Source: SZAS-103 sp038234715 (GTDB taxonomy: Bacteria > Pseudomonadota > Gammaproteobacteria > Xanthomonadales > Xanthomonadaceae). From it: a DNA stretch of 64,000 bases. The stretch covers positions 32,688 through 96,687 of the forward strand of contig JBBQTD010000010.1 in assembly GCA_038234715.1 (NCBI GenBank), given 5' to 3'. Of this stretch, positions 46,328-54,916 are shown one piece after another. Below the pieces are notes generated by a model. That model made no database searches. It worked only from the letters and a program-made list of their open reading frames with translations, and had not been told where the DNA came from. Both the position numbers and the translations under genes were made by a program. Within the stretch, counting starts at the first letter, position 1. Each line of letters starts with the position of its first letter.

Positions 46328-47116
46328 ATGGACCTCAACCTCACCGGCAAGCACGCACTGGTGTGCGGCGCATCGCAGGGCATCGGCCTCGCTTCGGCGA
46401 TCGAACTGGCAAAACTGGGCGCCAACGTCACCTTGCTCGCGCGCCGCGCGGACGTGCTCGAACAACTTGCCGCGCAGCTGCCGCAGACGCACCCCGCGCA
46501 GCGCCACGACTGGATCGGGGCGGACGCAAGCAACACAGCCGCGCTGCGCGCGAGAGTCGATGCGCTGGTGTCCGCGCATCCGGTGCATATTCTCATCAAC
46601 AACAGCGGTGGTCCGCCACCGGGCACCGTGCGCGGCGCGAAGGAGGAGGCGTTCCTGGCCGCCTATCGCGCGCACCTGCTGGCGAACCAGACGCTCGCTG
46701 AAGCCGTCGTGCCCGGCATGCTGCGCGATGGCTACGGACGCATCGTCAACATCATCTCGACGTCAGTCAAGGAACCAATCGCCGGCATCGGAGTTTCGAA
46801 CGTCACCCGAGGCGCAGTCGCAAGCTGGGCAAAGACCCTCGCGCGCGAATTGGCGCCGCACGGCATCACCGTCAACAACGTGCTGCCAGGATCTACCCAT
46901 ACGCCGCGGATTGACCAGATCATCGCGGCACGCTCGCAGAAGACCGGCGACAGCAAGGATGCGGTGACTGCCGAGATGGAGGCCGAGATCCCGATGGGCC
47001 GCTTCGCGGACCCTTCCGAAACTGCAGCGGCGGTTGCGTTCCTCGCGTCGCCAGCGGCTTCCTACGTCACCGGGATCAACCTTCCGGTGGACGGTGGGCG
47101 AACGCGATCGCTGTGA
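46328..47116 (+). CDS. SDR-family oxidoreductase with atypical active site
   Basis: A 262-residue short-chain dehydrogenase/reductase. The cofactor loop is ALVCGASQGIGLASAIELAKLG, followed by LINNSGGPPPG. The usual catalytic Tyr-x-x-x-Lys is missing: the aligned region reads GVSNVTRGAVASWAKTLARELAPHG-like, with no Tyr. Similar SDRs with NxxRxxxxxWxKTLA are known, so this is a real subfamily. It overlaps the aldehyde dehydrogenase gene (GTGA) and lies in the kynurenine-degradation block. Its substrate is not apparent. Confidence 0.88.
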   Translation: MDLNLTGKHALVCGASQGIGLASAIELAKLGANVTLLARRADVLEQLAAQLPQTHPAQRHDWIGADASNTAALRARVDALVSAHPVHILINNSGGPPPGTVRGAKEEAFLAAYRAHLLANQTLAEAVVPGMLRDGYGRIVNIISTSVKEPIAGIGVSNVTRGAVASWAKTLARELAPHGITVNNVLPGSTHTPRIDQIIAARSQKTGDSKDAVTAEMEAEIPMGRFADPSETAAAVAFLASPAASYVTGINLPVDGGRTRSL

Positions 47117-48588
47117 GCACGCCTGTGAATGAGCCCGTGCAGTTGAATCACCTGATCGGCGGCGACATGCAGCCTTGCCTCGGTGCCGACATGGTGCCGG
47201 TGTACGAACCGGCAACCGCAAGCGTCTACGCGCAGTGCCCGGCCGGCTCGCGTGCCGATGTCCATGCTGCCGTGCAAGCGGCGCATGCGGCATTCCCCGC
47301 ATGGTGCAGGCTACCCAACGATGCACGCGCACACTGGCTGTCGCGACTAGCCGATGCGTTCGAGAAGCGTACCGAAGAATTCGCGCAGGCCGAATCGCGC
47401 GACGCGGGCAAGCCGTTGCAGCTCGTGCGGGATATCGAAATCCCGCGCGCAGTCGCAAACCTGCGCTTCTTCGCCGCCGCCGCCACCCAGTTCGCCAGCG
47501 AATCGCACCATGGGCAGGCTGGCCTGAACTACACGTTGCGCCAGCCGCTCGGCGTCGTCGCGTGCATCAGCCCATGGAACCTTCCGCTCTATCTGTTCAC
47601 CTGGAAAATCGCACCGGCACTGGCGGCGGGCAATTGCGTGGTGGCGAAGCCGTCCGAGATCACGCCTGTGACTGCATGGATGCTCGGCGAACTCGCGCGC
47701 GAAATCGGCTTTCCAGCTGGTGCACTCAATATCGTGCACGGACTCGGCCCCGTCGTCGGCAGCGCTCTCGTCGAACACGTCGGCGTCAAGGCAGTCAGTT
47801 TCACCGGCAGCACGGCGGTCGGCCGCCAGATCGCCGCGCACTGCGGTCCGGCCCTGAAAAAAATGTCACTCGAGCTTGGTGGCAAGAATCCGACCATCGT
47901 GTTCGCGGATGCGTTTGGGGAAGAATCCTCGCGTGAAGCGCTGCTCAACACCCTGGTCCGCTCCGCGTTCCAGAACAGCGGACAGATTTGCCTGTGCGGC
48001 TCGCGCATCCTGGTCGAACGCAGCGTCTACGAGATATTCAGCGAGGCCTTCGTCGCGCGCGTCAAGGCATTGCGCGTGGGCGATCCGCTGGATCCGATGA
48101 ATGACCTGGGTCCGCTCGTTTCGCGCGCACACCACGAAAAGGTACTCAGCTGCATCGCAATCGCACGCGCAGAAGGCGGTAGCGTGCTCTGCGGTGGCGG
48201 GGCGTTGCAGGTCCCTGGTCGCTGCGAAGGCGGCTGGTTCATCGCCCCGACGGTGATCGATGGCCTCGGTCCTGACTGCCGCAGCAACACCGAAGAAATC
48301 TTTGGTCCTGTGGTCACGTTGCAAGCGTTCGATGACGAAGCGCACGCGGTGTCGCTCGCGAATGCGACCACCTACGGGCTTGCTGCGAGTGTGTGGACGC
48401 AACGACTCGATCGCGCGCATCGCATTGCTGCGGACTTGCACGCTGGCATCGTCTGGATCAACACGTGGATGATGCGCGACCTGCGCACGCCCTTCGGCGG
48501 CGTTGGTCAGTCAGGCCTTGGTCGCGAGGGTGGGATGGAGGCGATGCGCTTCTTCACCGACCCCAAGAACGTCTGCGTGCAATTGTGA
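47113..48588 (+). CDS. Aldehyde dehydrogenase, probably 2-aminomuconic 6-semialdehyde dehydrogenase
   Basis: A 491-residue ALDH. ISPWNLPLYLFTWKIAPALAAGN and SFTGSTAVGRQIA form the NAD site, the general-base Glu is in MSLELGGKNP, and the nucleophilic Cys is in NSGQICLCGSRILVE. The sequence resembles hydroxymuconic/aminomuconic semialdehyde dehydrogenases. Placed with 3-hydroxyanthranilate dioxygenase, an aminomuconate-deaminase-like gene and ACMS decarboxylase, it most likely oxidises 2-aminomuconate semialdehyde to 2-aminomuconate. The start is GTG 47113. Confidence 0.9.
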   Translation: MSTPVNEPVQLNHLIGGDMQPCLGADMVPVYEPATASVYAQCPAGSRADVHAAVQAAHAAFPAWCRLPNDARAHWLSRLADAFEKRTEEFAQAESRDAGKPLQLVRDIEIPRAVANLRFFAAAATQFASESHHGQAGLNYTLRQPLGVVACISPWNLPLYLFTWKIAPALAAGNCVVAKPSEITPVTAWMLGELAREIGFPAGALNIVHGLGPVVGSALVEHVGVKAVSFTGSTAVGRQIAAHCGPALKKMSLELGGKNPTIVFADAFGEESSREALLNTLVRSAFQNSGQICLCGSRILVERSVYEIFSEAFVARVKALRVGDPLDPMNDLGPLVSRAHHEKVLSCIAIARAEGGSVLCGGGALQVPGRCEGGWFIAPTVIDGLGPDCRSNTEEIFGPVVTLQAFDDEAHAVSLANATTYGLAASVWTQRLDRAHRIAADLHAGIVWINTWMMRDLRTPFGGVGQSGLGREGGMEAMRFFTDPKNVCVQL

Positions 48589-48630
48589 GCGCAGACCCCC
48601 GCTTCAGAGTGCCATGAACGAAGGAACGCA

Positions 48631-49311
48631 ATGAGCCTGCTGCAAGCACTGCTCGAAAAAAACCGCCAGTGGGCCGAACGCATCGAACGCGAGGAACCCG
48701 GCTTTTTCACCGGACTCGCCGCGCAGCAGGCTCCGGAGTATCTGTGGATCGGCTGCTCGGACTCGCGTGTCCCGGCAAACCAGATCACCGGGTTGGCGCC
48801 TGGCGAAGTGTTCGTGCACCGCAATGTCGCGAACGTCGTTGCACACGGCGATCTCAACTGTCTCTCCACGATGCAATTTGCGGTCGACGTGCTCAAGGTC
48901 GAGCACATCATTGTCTGCGGACACTATGGCTGCGGCGGCGTCCACGCGACGATCGAAGGCATGCGGTTGGGCCTGGTGGACAACTGGTTGCACCATGTGC
49001 GCGACGTGATGCAACAACACGAATCGATCCTGCGCGCAGTCCCGATCAGCGAACGCGCGGACCGCCTGTGCGAGCTCAATGTGATCGAGCAGGTCGCCAA
49101 CGTCTGCCAGTCCACCGTGGTCCAGGATGCGTGGCGGCGTGGCCAGCGCCTTGGAGTGCACGGCTGGATCTATGGCGTGACAGATGGCCGCATCCGCGAA
49201 CTCGGAATCGGCGTCGATTCGGTCGATGGCCTCGGCGCTGCATACGCAACCGCCATCGCTGCAGTTCGCGCGGGTGCCCACCATGGACCGCTTGCGGAAA
49301 CCATGCCGTGA
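48631..49311 (+). CDS. can: Beta-class carbonic anhydrase
   Basis: A 226-residue zinc enzyme that interconverts CO2 and bicarbonate. The zinc ligands and catalytic Asp-Arg pair are in WIGCSDSRVPANQ, and the second pair in CGHYGCGGVHATIEGM. The chain otherwise resembles E. coli Can. Its stop overlaps the start of the RidA-type deaminase gene (GTGA), so it is translationally linked into the kynurenine block. It begins 42 bp after the aldehyde dehydrogenase. Confidence 0.95.
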   Translation: MSLLQALLEKNRQWAERIEREEPGFFTGLAAQQAPEYLWIGCSDSRVPANQITGLAPGEVFVHRNVANVVAHGDLNCLSTMQFAVDVLKVEHIIVCGHYGCGGVHATIEGMRLGLVDNWLHHVRDVMQQHESILRAVPISERADRLCELNVIEQVANVCQSTVVQDAWRRGQRLGVHGWIYGVTDGRIRELGIGVDSVDGLGAAYATAIAAVRAGAHHGPLAETMP

Positions 49312-49739
49312 GCGACGGCATCCATGCCTGGGCTGCCCCGGCGCCAGTCGGTACTTATCCGCATGCGCGTCGCGCGGGCGACCTGCTGTTCCTGTCCGGC
49401 ATTGGCCCGCGCACGCCCGGCACCAACGTCATTCCTGGCAACGTGCATGCTGCCGACGGGAGCCTCGTTGGCTACGACATCGCGGCACAATGCGAGCAGG
49501 TTTTCGCAAACGTGCGTACGGTCCTCGCAGCGTCTGGCGCGGCATGGGAAGATCTTCTCGACGTGACTGTCTACCTGACCGACATGGCTCGCGACTTCCA
49601 GGAGTACAACGCGATCTGGGCTGCGCACTTTCCGGATTCCGCGCGCGCGCCCTGCCGAACCACGCTCGGCATCATCGCGCTTCCAACCCAGATCGCGATC
49701 GAACTCAAATGCGTCGCAGCCATCGCGGAGGGGCGGTGA
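49308..49739 (+). CDS. RidA/YjgF-family protein, probable 2-aminomuconate deaminase
   Basis: A 143-residue Rid-fold protein with APVGTYPHARRAGDLLFLSG, IAAQCEQVFANVRTVLAASGA and DVTVYLTDMARDFQEYNAIW. The family Arg is in ARAPCRTTLGI. In 2-nitrobenzoate and kynurenine degraders a RidA-like enzyme deaminates 2-aminomuconate to 4-oxalocrotonate. The neighbouring dioxygenase and dehydrogenase support that role. The start is GTG 49308, coupled to can. Confidence 0.88.
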   Translation: MSDGIHAWAAPAPVGTYPHARRAGDLLFLSGIGPRTPGTNVIPGNVHAADGSLVGYDIAAQCEQVFANVRTVLAASGAAWEDLLDVTVYLTDMARDFQEYNAIWAAHFPDSARAPCRTTLGIIALPTQIAIELKCVAAIAEGR

Positions 49740-50281
49740 TGCTGCCAGCGCCATTCAACCTCCAGCAATGGATCGAAGACAACCGCCACCTGCTCAAGCC
49801 GCCCGTCGGCAACAAGTGCATCGTGGGCGGCGACTTCATCATCATGATCGTGGGCGGCCCGAACGCACGCACCGACTACCACGTCGACGAAGGCCCGGAG
49901 TTTTTCCACCAGATCGAGGGCGAGATGGTGCTGCGCATCCAGGAAGACGGCGCGGTGCGCGACATTCCGATCCGTGCCGGCGAAATCTTCTACCTGCCGC
50001 CGCGCGTGCCGCACTCGCCGCAGCGCATGGCCGGCGGCATCGGATTGGTCATCGAGCGTCGTCGCCTGCCGCACGAGCGCGATGGGCTGCAGTGGTACTG
50101 CGAAAAGTGCAACAACAAGATCTACGAGGAATGCTTCGACCTGCACAGCATCGAGTCCGACTTTCCGCCGGTGTTCGAGCGTTTCTACCGCAACGACGCG
50201 CATCGCACGTGCGCGAGCTGCGGCACGATCCACGCCCGCCCCGCGCGGTTCGACGACAACGCGCAGACAGCACCAGTCTGA
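49739..50281 (+). CDS. nbaC: 3-Hydroxyanthranilate 3,4-dioxygenase
   Basis: Cupin-type Fe(II) ring-cleaving dioxygenase of 180 residues that makes ACMS. The iron ligands are in YHVDEGPEFFHQIEG and the later YLPPRVPHSPQR. The bacterial form also has a C-terminal rubredoxin-like site, visible as CEKCNN and CASCG. Its start overlaps the deaminase stop (TGATG). It ends the first kynurenine block, 43 bp from the convergent PEP-synthase-like gene. Confidence 0.96.
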   Translation: MLPAPFNLQQWIEDNRHLLKPPVGNKCIVGGDFIIMIVGGPNARTDYHVDEGPEFFHQIEGEMVLRIQEDGAVRDIPIRAGEIFYLPPRVPHSPQRMAGGIGLVIERRRLPHERDGLQWYCEKCNNKIYEECFDLHSIESDFPPVFERFYRNDAHRTCASCGTIHARPARFDDNAQTAPV

Positions 50282-50324
50282 TTCGGTCGCAACGATTGCC
50301 TCGATGGATTGCGAGCCTGTCCGC

Positions 50325-52847
50325 TCAGTCGAGCTTCTGCACGCGCCCGCGCTGGCCGTCCACGCGCACGCGATCGCCATCCTTCAGCCATTGCAGCACG
50401 CCACGCACGCTCATCACTGCTGGCAGGCCAAGCTCACGCGCGGTCACTGCGCCATGTGAGAGCTGGCCACCGCTCTCCGTGATAACCGCAGTCGCGCGAT
50501 AGAACAAAGGTGTCCACGCGGGATTTGTGGTTCGGGCGACGAGTACCGCGCCAGGCGGCATGCGGCCGAAGTCCTCGGTTCCGCGCACGATGAAAATCAT
50601 GCCTTCGACAATGCCGGGGCTGCCTGGCACGCCTGAGCGCTGGCCTGCATCAGTCGCGTCTGCTGCCTCGGCCCCGTTATCGCTTGCGTCCATCGGACCA
50701 TCCATCGACCAGCGCGGCGTGCGCGCCTTCGCTTCGCAGTACGCCTGCCATTCGCGCTCCGCGACGGCGCAGATGGCCTGCGGTCCCTGCGCGACGGCAA
50801 CTGCCAGTTGGTCGAAGTCCAGGCAGAAGATCGCGTCGACGCACGGCAATGCACCTTGCGCAAGCCATCGCCGCGCAAGGGTCAGCGCGCCGCGGCGAAA
50901 CAAGGGATGCAGGCGCGTTGTCTGGTAATGCTCAACGTCATCGAGCACGGTGTAGACGCGCGCGAGCTCGATCACTTCATTGGTCGTGTAGCGGTAGTCG
51001 TCATGCGTGTCGAGCAGTTGCTGTTGCGCCTCGACCGCAAGCTTGCGCTTCTGCCAGCGCTGCGTGTTGTGGTCATCGTGCTGGCTGCCATCGGCCAGCG
51101 CGAGCAGCAGATCGCGGACGACCGCTGGCGCTTCGCCCCAGGTTGGTGAAATCAGGTCGATGTCCGTTTCGCGGTGGCCATGCGCCGTCAGAAATGCGTC
51201 CCACGCTGCGCCAAACTTTGGCCAGCTGGCAGTGATCGCGGGTGGAACGCCGCGTGCGAAATCCGAACCGCGCACGGCAGCGTGCAAGTCCTTGTCGTGC
51301 CGCAGATGTGCCGCGAGCGCCATCGCGTCGCGGTTGACCAGTGCGGTCCGGGTCTCCGCTGGCGCGAGCAACGCATCGAACACGGATGCAGCGCGCTCGC
51401 GGCCCAGCTTGCCGACGATGATTCCGTACAACAACGCATAAATGTTGCGCTGGGCGAATGAGATCGCGATGTTCGGCAGGAAATACTGCTCGCCCAGGTC
51501 CCGCACGTGGCGCAGGAACTCCAGCACGCCCGCATCGTCGAGCGCATCGATATCGATCGCCCGAAGTCGGCCAATTTCCAAAAGGAACACATCCTGGTCG
51601 CGCTGCCACGTTTGCGGCAGGTCGTGGACCCATGAAAGCGCCTGCAGCGACGGCTCGACATCAATGCCCTGGCTCAGTCGTTCGAGCCACTTGCGCTGGA
51701 AGTGCAACGTATACAGTGCCGCAGCCGTCGTATCGCCATAGACATAGCCCTCGATACGCTCGAACCATGGGCCACTGTAAAACGGCGCCTGCAGGATGTT
51801 TTCCATCGAGTTGCGGAAGGAACGGTTGAAGCCGCCGAAGATCACCGACCAGGTCAGTCGCGTCATCGCGTTCGGAAAACGCTCGGCCGATTCGTCGCGT
51901 GTCCAGCGTGCCGCCATGCGCGTGATCGGCCGTGTCTGCAGCAACCACAACACTCCACTGGCGAACGCCCATTCGCAATCCTGCGGCCACGCGAAGCGGT
52001 TTTCGAGCATGACGACAAGATCGCGCAAGGCTTCGCGTTGCAGGGCGTCCAGGCACGCCATGTCGATCTGCACCGCAGGCATCTCCTCGAAATGACCGCT
52101 GGTCGGCGGAACCCACCGCAGTTTATGGCCGATGCTTTCTTCGCGCACTGCACCGTCGCGTTTGCCGAGTCGCCAGCGATCCACTTCGACTTCACCGGAC
52201 ACCACCGATTCGCCGAGCCCGAAATTCGCGTCTATGGTGACGACGTCGAGGTCGCCGGCGACTGGATCGGCACTGAACGCCACGCCAGCTACCTCCGCAT
52301 CGATCATGCGCTGCACGACGACAGCGAGACCAGCCGATTCCGGCGCGATTCGATGCGCCGCGCGGTAGGCGATCGCACGGCCGCTCCATACCGAGATCCA
52401 GCAGCGGCGTATTGCATTTTCCAGCGCCGGAAGGTCGCGCAGCGCCAGGTACGTTTCGTGCAAGCCTGCAGCCGCAGTCTCGCCTGCATCCTCAAGGGTT
52501 CCCGAAGAGCGCGCTGCCCAGCGCAGCCCCGCGACAAAGCCGCCCGCGAGCAAGTCTTGCCACGCGGCAGGAAAGGGCAGCGCCTCGAGTTGCGTCTGCA
52601 CGTGTACCGCCTCGCGATCGAGCACATCGGGACGATCGAGCGTCCACTGCATGCGCAGCAAGGCATCGCCGATTGCGTCCTGTCCGATCCAGTCGCGATA
52701 AGCGGCGACGGGGAGGATGAAGAAATCCGGCACGCGAAAGCCGGTGCGAACCAGCTTGCTGAGGTTGGCGCCCTTGCCACCCGCGTGCGCAGTGTCGAGG
52801 GCATCGGAATGGTCAGCTCGAAGGACTTGTCGCATTGGATTGCTCAT
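50325..52847 (-). CDS. PEP-synthase-like dikinase/phosphotransferase
   Basis: An 840-residue protein of the PEP/pyruvate-dikinase superfamily. The N-terminal ATP-grasp-like domain has GGKGANLSKLVRTGFRVPDF and VQRMIDAEVAGVAFSADP, ending QTRPITR. The middle 400 residues are helical and do not match a pyruvate-binding barrel. The C-terminal swivelling domain has the catalytic His (about residue 798) in SGGQLSHGAVTARELGLPAV. The domain order resembles rifampin phosphotransferase and other PEP-synthase-like enzymes, in which the middle domain binds the acceptor. The substrate here is unknown. It is the last gene of a three-gene overlapping operon with a PAP2 enzyme and an acyltransferase. Confidence 0.88.
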   Translation of the reverse strand: MSNPMRQVLRADHSDALDTAHAGGKGANLSKLVRTGFRVPDFFILPVAAYRDWIGQDAIGDALLRMQWTLDRPDVLDREAVHVQTQLEALPFPAAWQDLLAGGFVAGLRWAARSSGTLEDAGETAAAGLHETYLALRDLPALENAIRRCWISVWSGRAIAYRAAHRIAPESAGLAVVVQRMIDAEVAGVAFSADPVAGDLDVVTIDANFGLGESVVSGEVEVDRWRLGKRDGAVREESIGHKLRWVPPTSGHFEEMPAVQIDMACLDALQREALRDLVVMLENRFAWPQDCEWAFASGVLWLLQTRPITRMAARWTRDESAERFPNAMTRLTWSVIFGGFNRSFRNSMENILQAPFYSGPWFERIEGYVYGDTTAAALYTLHFQRKWLERLSQGIDVEPSLQALSWVHDLPQTWQRDQDVFLLEIGRLRAIDIDALDDAGVLEFLRHVRDLGEQYFLPNIAISFAQRNIYALLYGIIVGKLGRERAASVFDALLAPAETRTALVNRDAMALAAHLRHDKDLHAAVRGSDFARGVPPAITASWPKFGAAWDAFLTAHGHRETDIDLISPTWGEAPAVVRDLLLALADGSQHDDHNTQRWQKRKLAVEAQQQLLDTHDDYRYTTNEVIELARVYTVLDDVEHYQTTRLHPLFRRGALTLARRWLAQGALPCVDAIFCLDFDQLAVAVAQGPQAICAVAEREWQAYCEAKARTPRWSMDGPMDASDNGAEAADATDAGQRSGVPGSPGIVEGMIFIVRGTEDFGRMPPGAVLVARTTNPAWTPLFYRATAVITESGGQLSHGAVTARELGLPAVMSVRGVLQWLKDGDRVRVDGQRGRVQKLD

Positions 52848-53638
52848 TGGAATGATGTGGGCGAGGCGGTGTTGCGACAGAATGCGTCGCCACGCTGCAT
52901 CGCGATCAACACGCCGCCTGTCAGCAACAGCCCGGCGAGCACGTCGACCAAGTAGTGGTAGCGCAACCCGACCGTAGCGAGGGCGATCCCGCAAGCCCAA
53001 AGCGCACACGGTAACCACGCATGCCGCCAGCACCAGACCAACCACGCCAGCACATAGCTCGATGCCGCCACGTGCAGGCTCGGGAACACATCCACGCCGG
53101 TCACGATCTGGCTGGCGAAAGCCTGCAGCAGGACGTACAAATGCGTTCGGGGACTCGACAGCGGCCAGTCGAAGAATGGCCCGGCGGCCGGCACCAACAC
53201 ATAACCCAGGGTGCCAATCGCGTACACCAGCGCGAAACCCGTATAGAACGCGGGCCGGCGCACGAACAGGCAGATACCCGCAAATATCAGCAGATAGAAC
53301 GACACATAAAAGCACGACAGCACGTCGAGCGTCACCGGCGACGGAGTCCATTGTCCAACGTGCCATCCGAGCCGGGCATCGATGTGCACCAACGCATCGT
53401 CATATCGAGTGACGCGCAATGCCCGCGCCACAACCGAACCAAGCGCGTACGCGAAATTGATCCAGACCAATGCGGCCAACAGCCGCCAGCGCAGCGGAAG
53501 GGCGCGCGCGAGCACGACAACCGCGGACGCCAGACCGGCCAGCAGCAGTGCCAGCCTGCCGTTTCCGGCGAATCCTGCCAGCAATCCCATCGTGACGAAA
53601 TAGCCGCACCAGATGGACTCGGAAACGTGGAGCTTCAT
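52844..53638 (-). CDS. PAP2-superfamily membrane protein (Aur1/InPS-like)
   Basis: A 264-residue integral membrane protein with about six hydrophobic spans. The active site follows the InPS/Aur1 pattern: GVDVFPSLHVAASSYVLAW (the PSxxH block) and LRYHYLVDVLAG (the second His and Asp). An N-terminal LGWHVGQWTPSP loop and VPAAGPFFDWP are also typical. The classic KxxxxxxRP motif of lipid phosphatases is not evident. Such enzymes hydrolyse or transfer phospholipid headgroups. It overlaps both neighbours in ATGA fashion. Confidence 0.88.
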   Translation of the reverse strand: MKLHVSESIWCGYFVTMGLLAGFAGNGRLALLLAGLASAVVVLARALPLRWRLLAALVWINFAYALGSVVARALRVTRYDDALVHIDARLGWHVGQWTPSPVTLDVLSCFYVSFYLLIFAGICLFVRRPAFYTGFALVYAIGTLGYVLVPAAGPFFDWPLSSPRTHLYVLLQAFASQIVTGVDVFPSLHVAASSYVLAWLVWCWRHAWLPCALWACGIALATVGLRYHYLVDVLAGLLLTGGVLIAMQRGDAFCRNTASPTSFQ

Positions 53639-54744
53639 TGAACTCTCACACCGTGCGCGGCGCATTCATCGCGCAGTGTACGCATCAGGCGCGTGTGCGA
53701 TCGCGCAAGTCGGAGCTGACGATGCGCGACCAGCCCCACCGGCAGGAGCACCACGGCCCCAAGCATCGCGAACGGCCAGTGCAATCCGGCCATGGCCAGC
53801 AACCAGCTCGACAACGCGAGATTGAGCGGAATCAGCGCCATCGCAACCAGGCTGCGGATGAAGGCCTTGTTGTTGCGATCAGCCCGCCGTGTCAATGCAT
53901 GCGCGATCGCGAGCGTCGGCAACCAGACAATGGCGGCAGCGCTCCATGGCATGAACCAAAATGCCGCAAGCAGCGGCAGCGCAGGTGACGCAGCCTGCGC
54001 GCGCAAGGTCCAGCCATGAACGGTTGCTGGTGGTAATCGCAGCATTGCCCGCCGCGATGCGACAACCGGTAAGGCCAGCGTTGCGGTAAGTGTTTCGATG
54101 GCGTCCTGGATGCGTGCATCGGGATACTCGATGGTCGCCGCGCGCAACGCGTTCCCGATGCGCAGCTGGATTTCGTCGGTACGCACGTTGGCAGCAACCA
54201 TCGCGAGCGCGGCCGGTTGCAATTCCGGCGGTTCGGCGACTTCGACCTCCACATCCGACTGCAACGCATGCAGCTGCTGGTAGTGCAGGCCCATCACGAC
54301 CACGCGCACACCAATGCCCTGCTCCGCTGCGGCCGCGAGCAGCCGAGCGGCTCCGCGCTTGACTGGCAGCAGCGCTGGACCGCCGTTGCTGGTGCCTTCC
54401 GGAAACCACAACAGGCTTTCGCTGGCCGCGAGCCGCGCCAGGGCATCCGCGAGTGGATCGCGTTCGCCCTTCGCGTGTCCATGGCGCTCGCGATCGGTCG
54501 AACGCACCACTTCAATGCAACCACTCCAGCGCCCCCACAGCGAGCGCGTGATCTGCGACGCGGCGACCGGTACTGGAGAGGCACCGGCGGCATGGCTCGC
54601 GATCGCACCGTCGATGCCGCCATTGCGATGCGTGCTCAGGTAGAGCGTTGCAGCCCGTGCCGGCAGTCGGCCAGCTACAGTTACCGTTCCGAAGTACAAG
54701 CGACGCCAGATCCACAGCAGCGCACTGCGGTACGCGCGTTGCAT
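53635..54744 (-). CDS. PlsC-like acyltransferase with C-terminal membrane domain
   Basis: About 369 residues from ATG 54744; a GTG at 54813 would add 23 Thr/Pro-rich residues. The acyltransferase motifs are STHRNGGIDG (catalytic His and Asp) and LLWFPEGTSNGGPALLPVKRGAARL. The C-terminal third has two long hydrophobic regions (LPLLAAFWFMPWSAAAIVWL and LVAMALIPLNLALSSWLLAM). This is the GPAT/DHAPAT-like group that acylates glycerolipid precursors. It is first in an operon with the PAP2 and PEP-synthase-like genes, and divergent from the ACMS decarboxylase gene. Confidence 0.85.
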   Translation of the reverse strand: MQRAYRSALLWIWRRLYFGTVTVAGRLPARAATLYLSTHRNGGIDGAIASHAAGASPVPVAASQITRSLWGRWSGCIEVVRSTDRERHGHAKGERDPLADALARLAASESLLWFPEGTSNGGPALLPVKRGAARLLAAAAEQGIGVRVVVMGLHYQQLHALQSDVEVEVAEPPELQPAALAMVAANVRTDEIQLRIGNALRAATIEYPDARIQDAIETLTATLALPVVASRRAMLRLPPATVHGWTLRAQAASPALPLLAAFWFMPWSAAAIVWLPTLAIAHALTRRADRNNKAFIRSLVAMALIPLNLALSSWLLAMAGLHWPFAMLGAVVLLPVGLVAHRQLRLARSHTRLMRTLRDECAAHGVRVQ

Positions 54745-54916
54745 GCCATGGTCATGTGGTGTGTCCGGGGTTGGCTGCGTGGTGTCAGTTGGCGTGTGCA
54801 AGCTTGTTTCCACGTGACCGCATGCCCCCCAGCATCTCCAACCGGGGGCCGGCTTGCAATGGCGATCATGGCTTCCGGGAGGGACGATTGAATCCCGGGA
54901 CGGTTAAACTAGCGCC

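Noticed and set aside
50325..53366. 1013-residue extended version of the PEP-synthase-like protein
   Set aside because: The extra 173 residues are a shifted frame of the PAP2 gene; the true start is ATG 52847.
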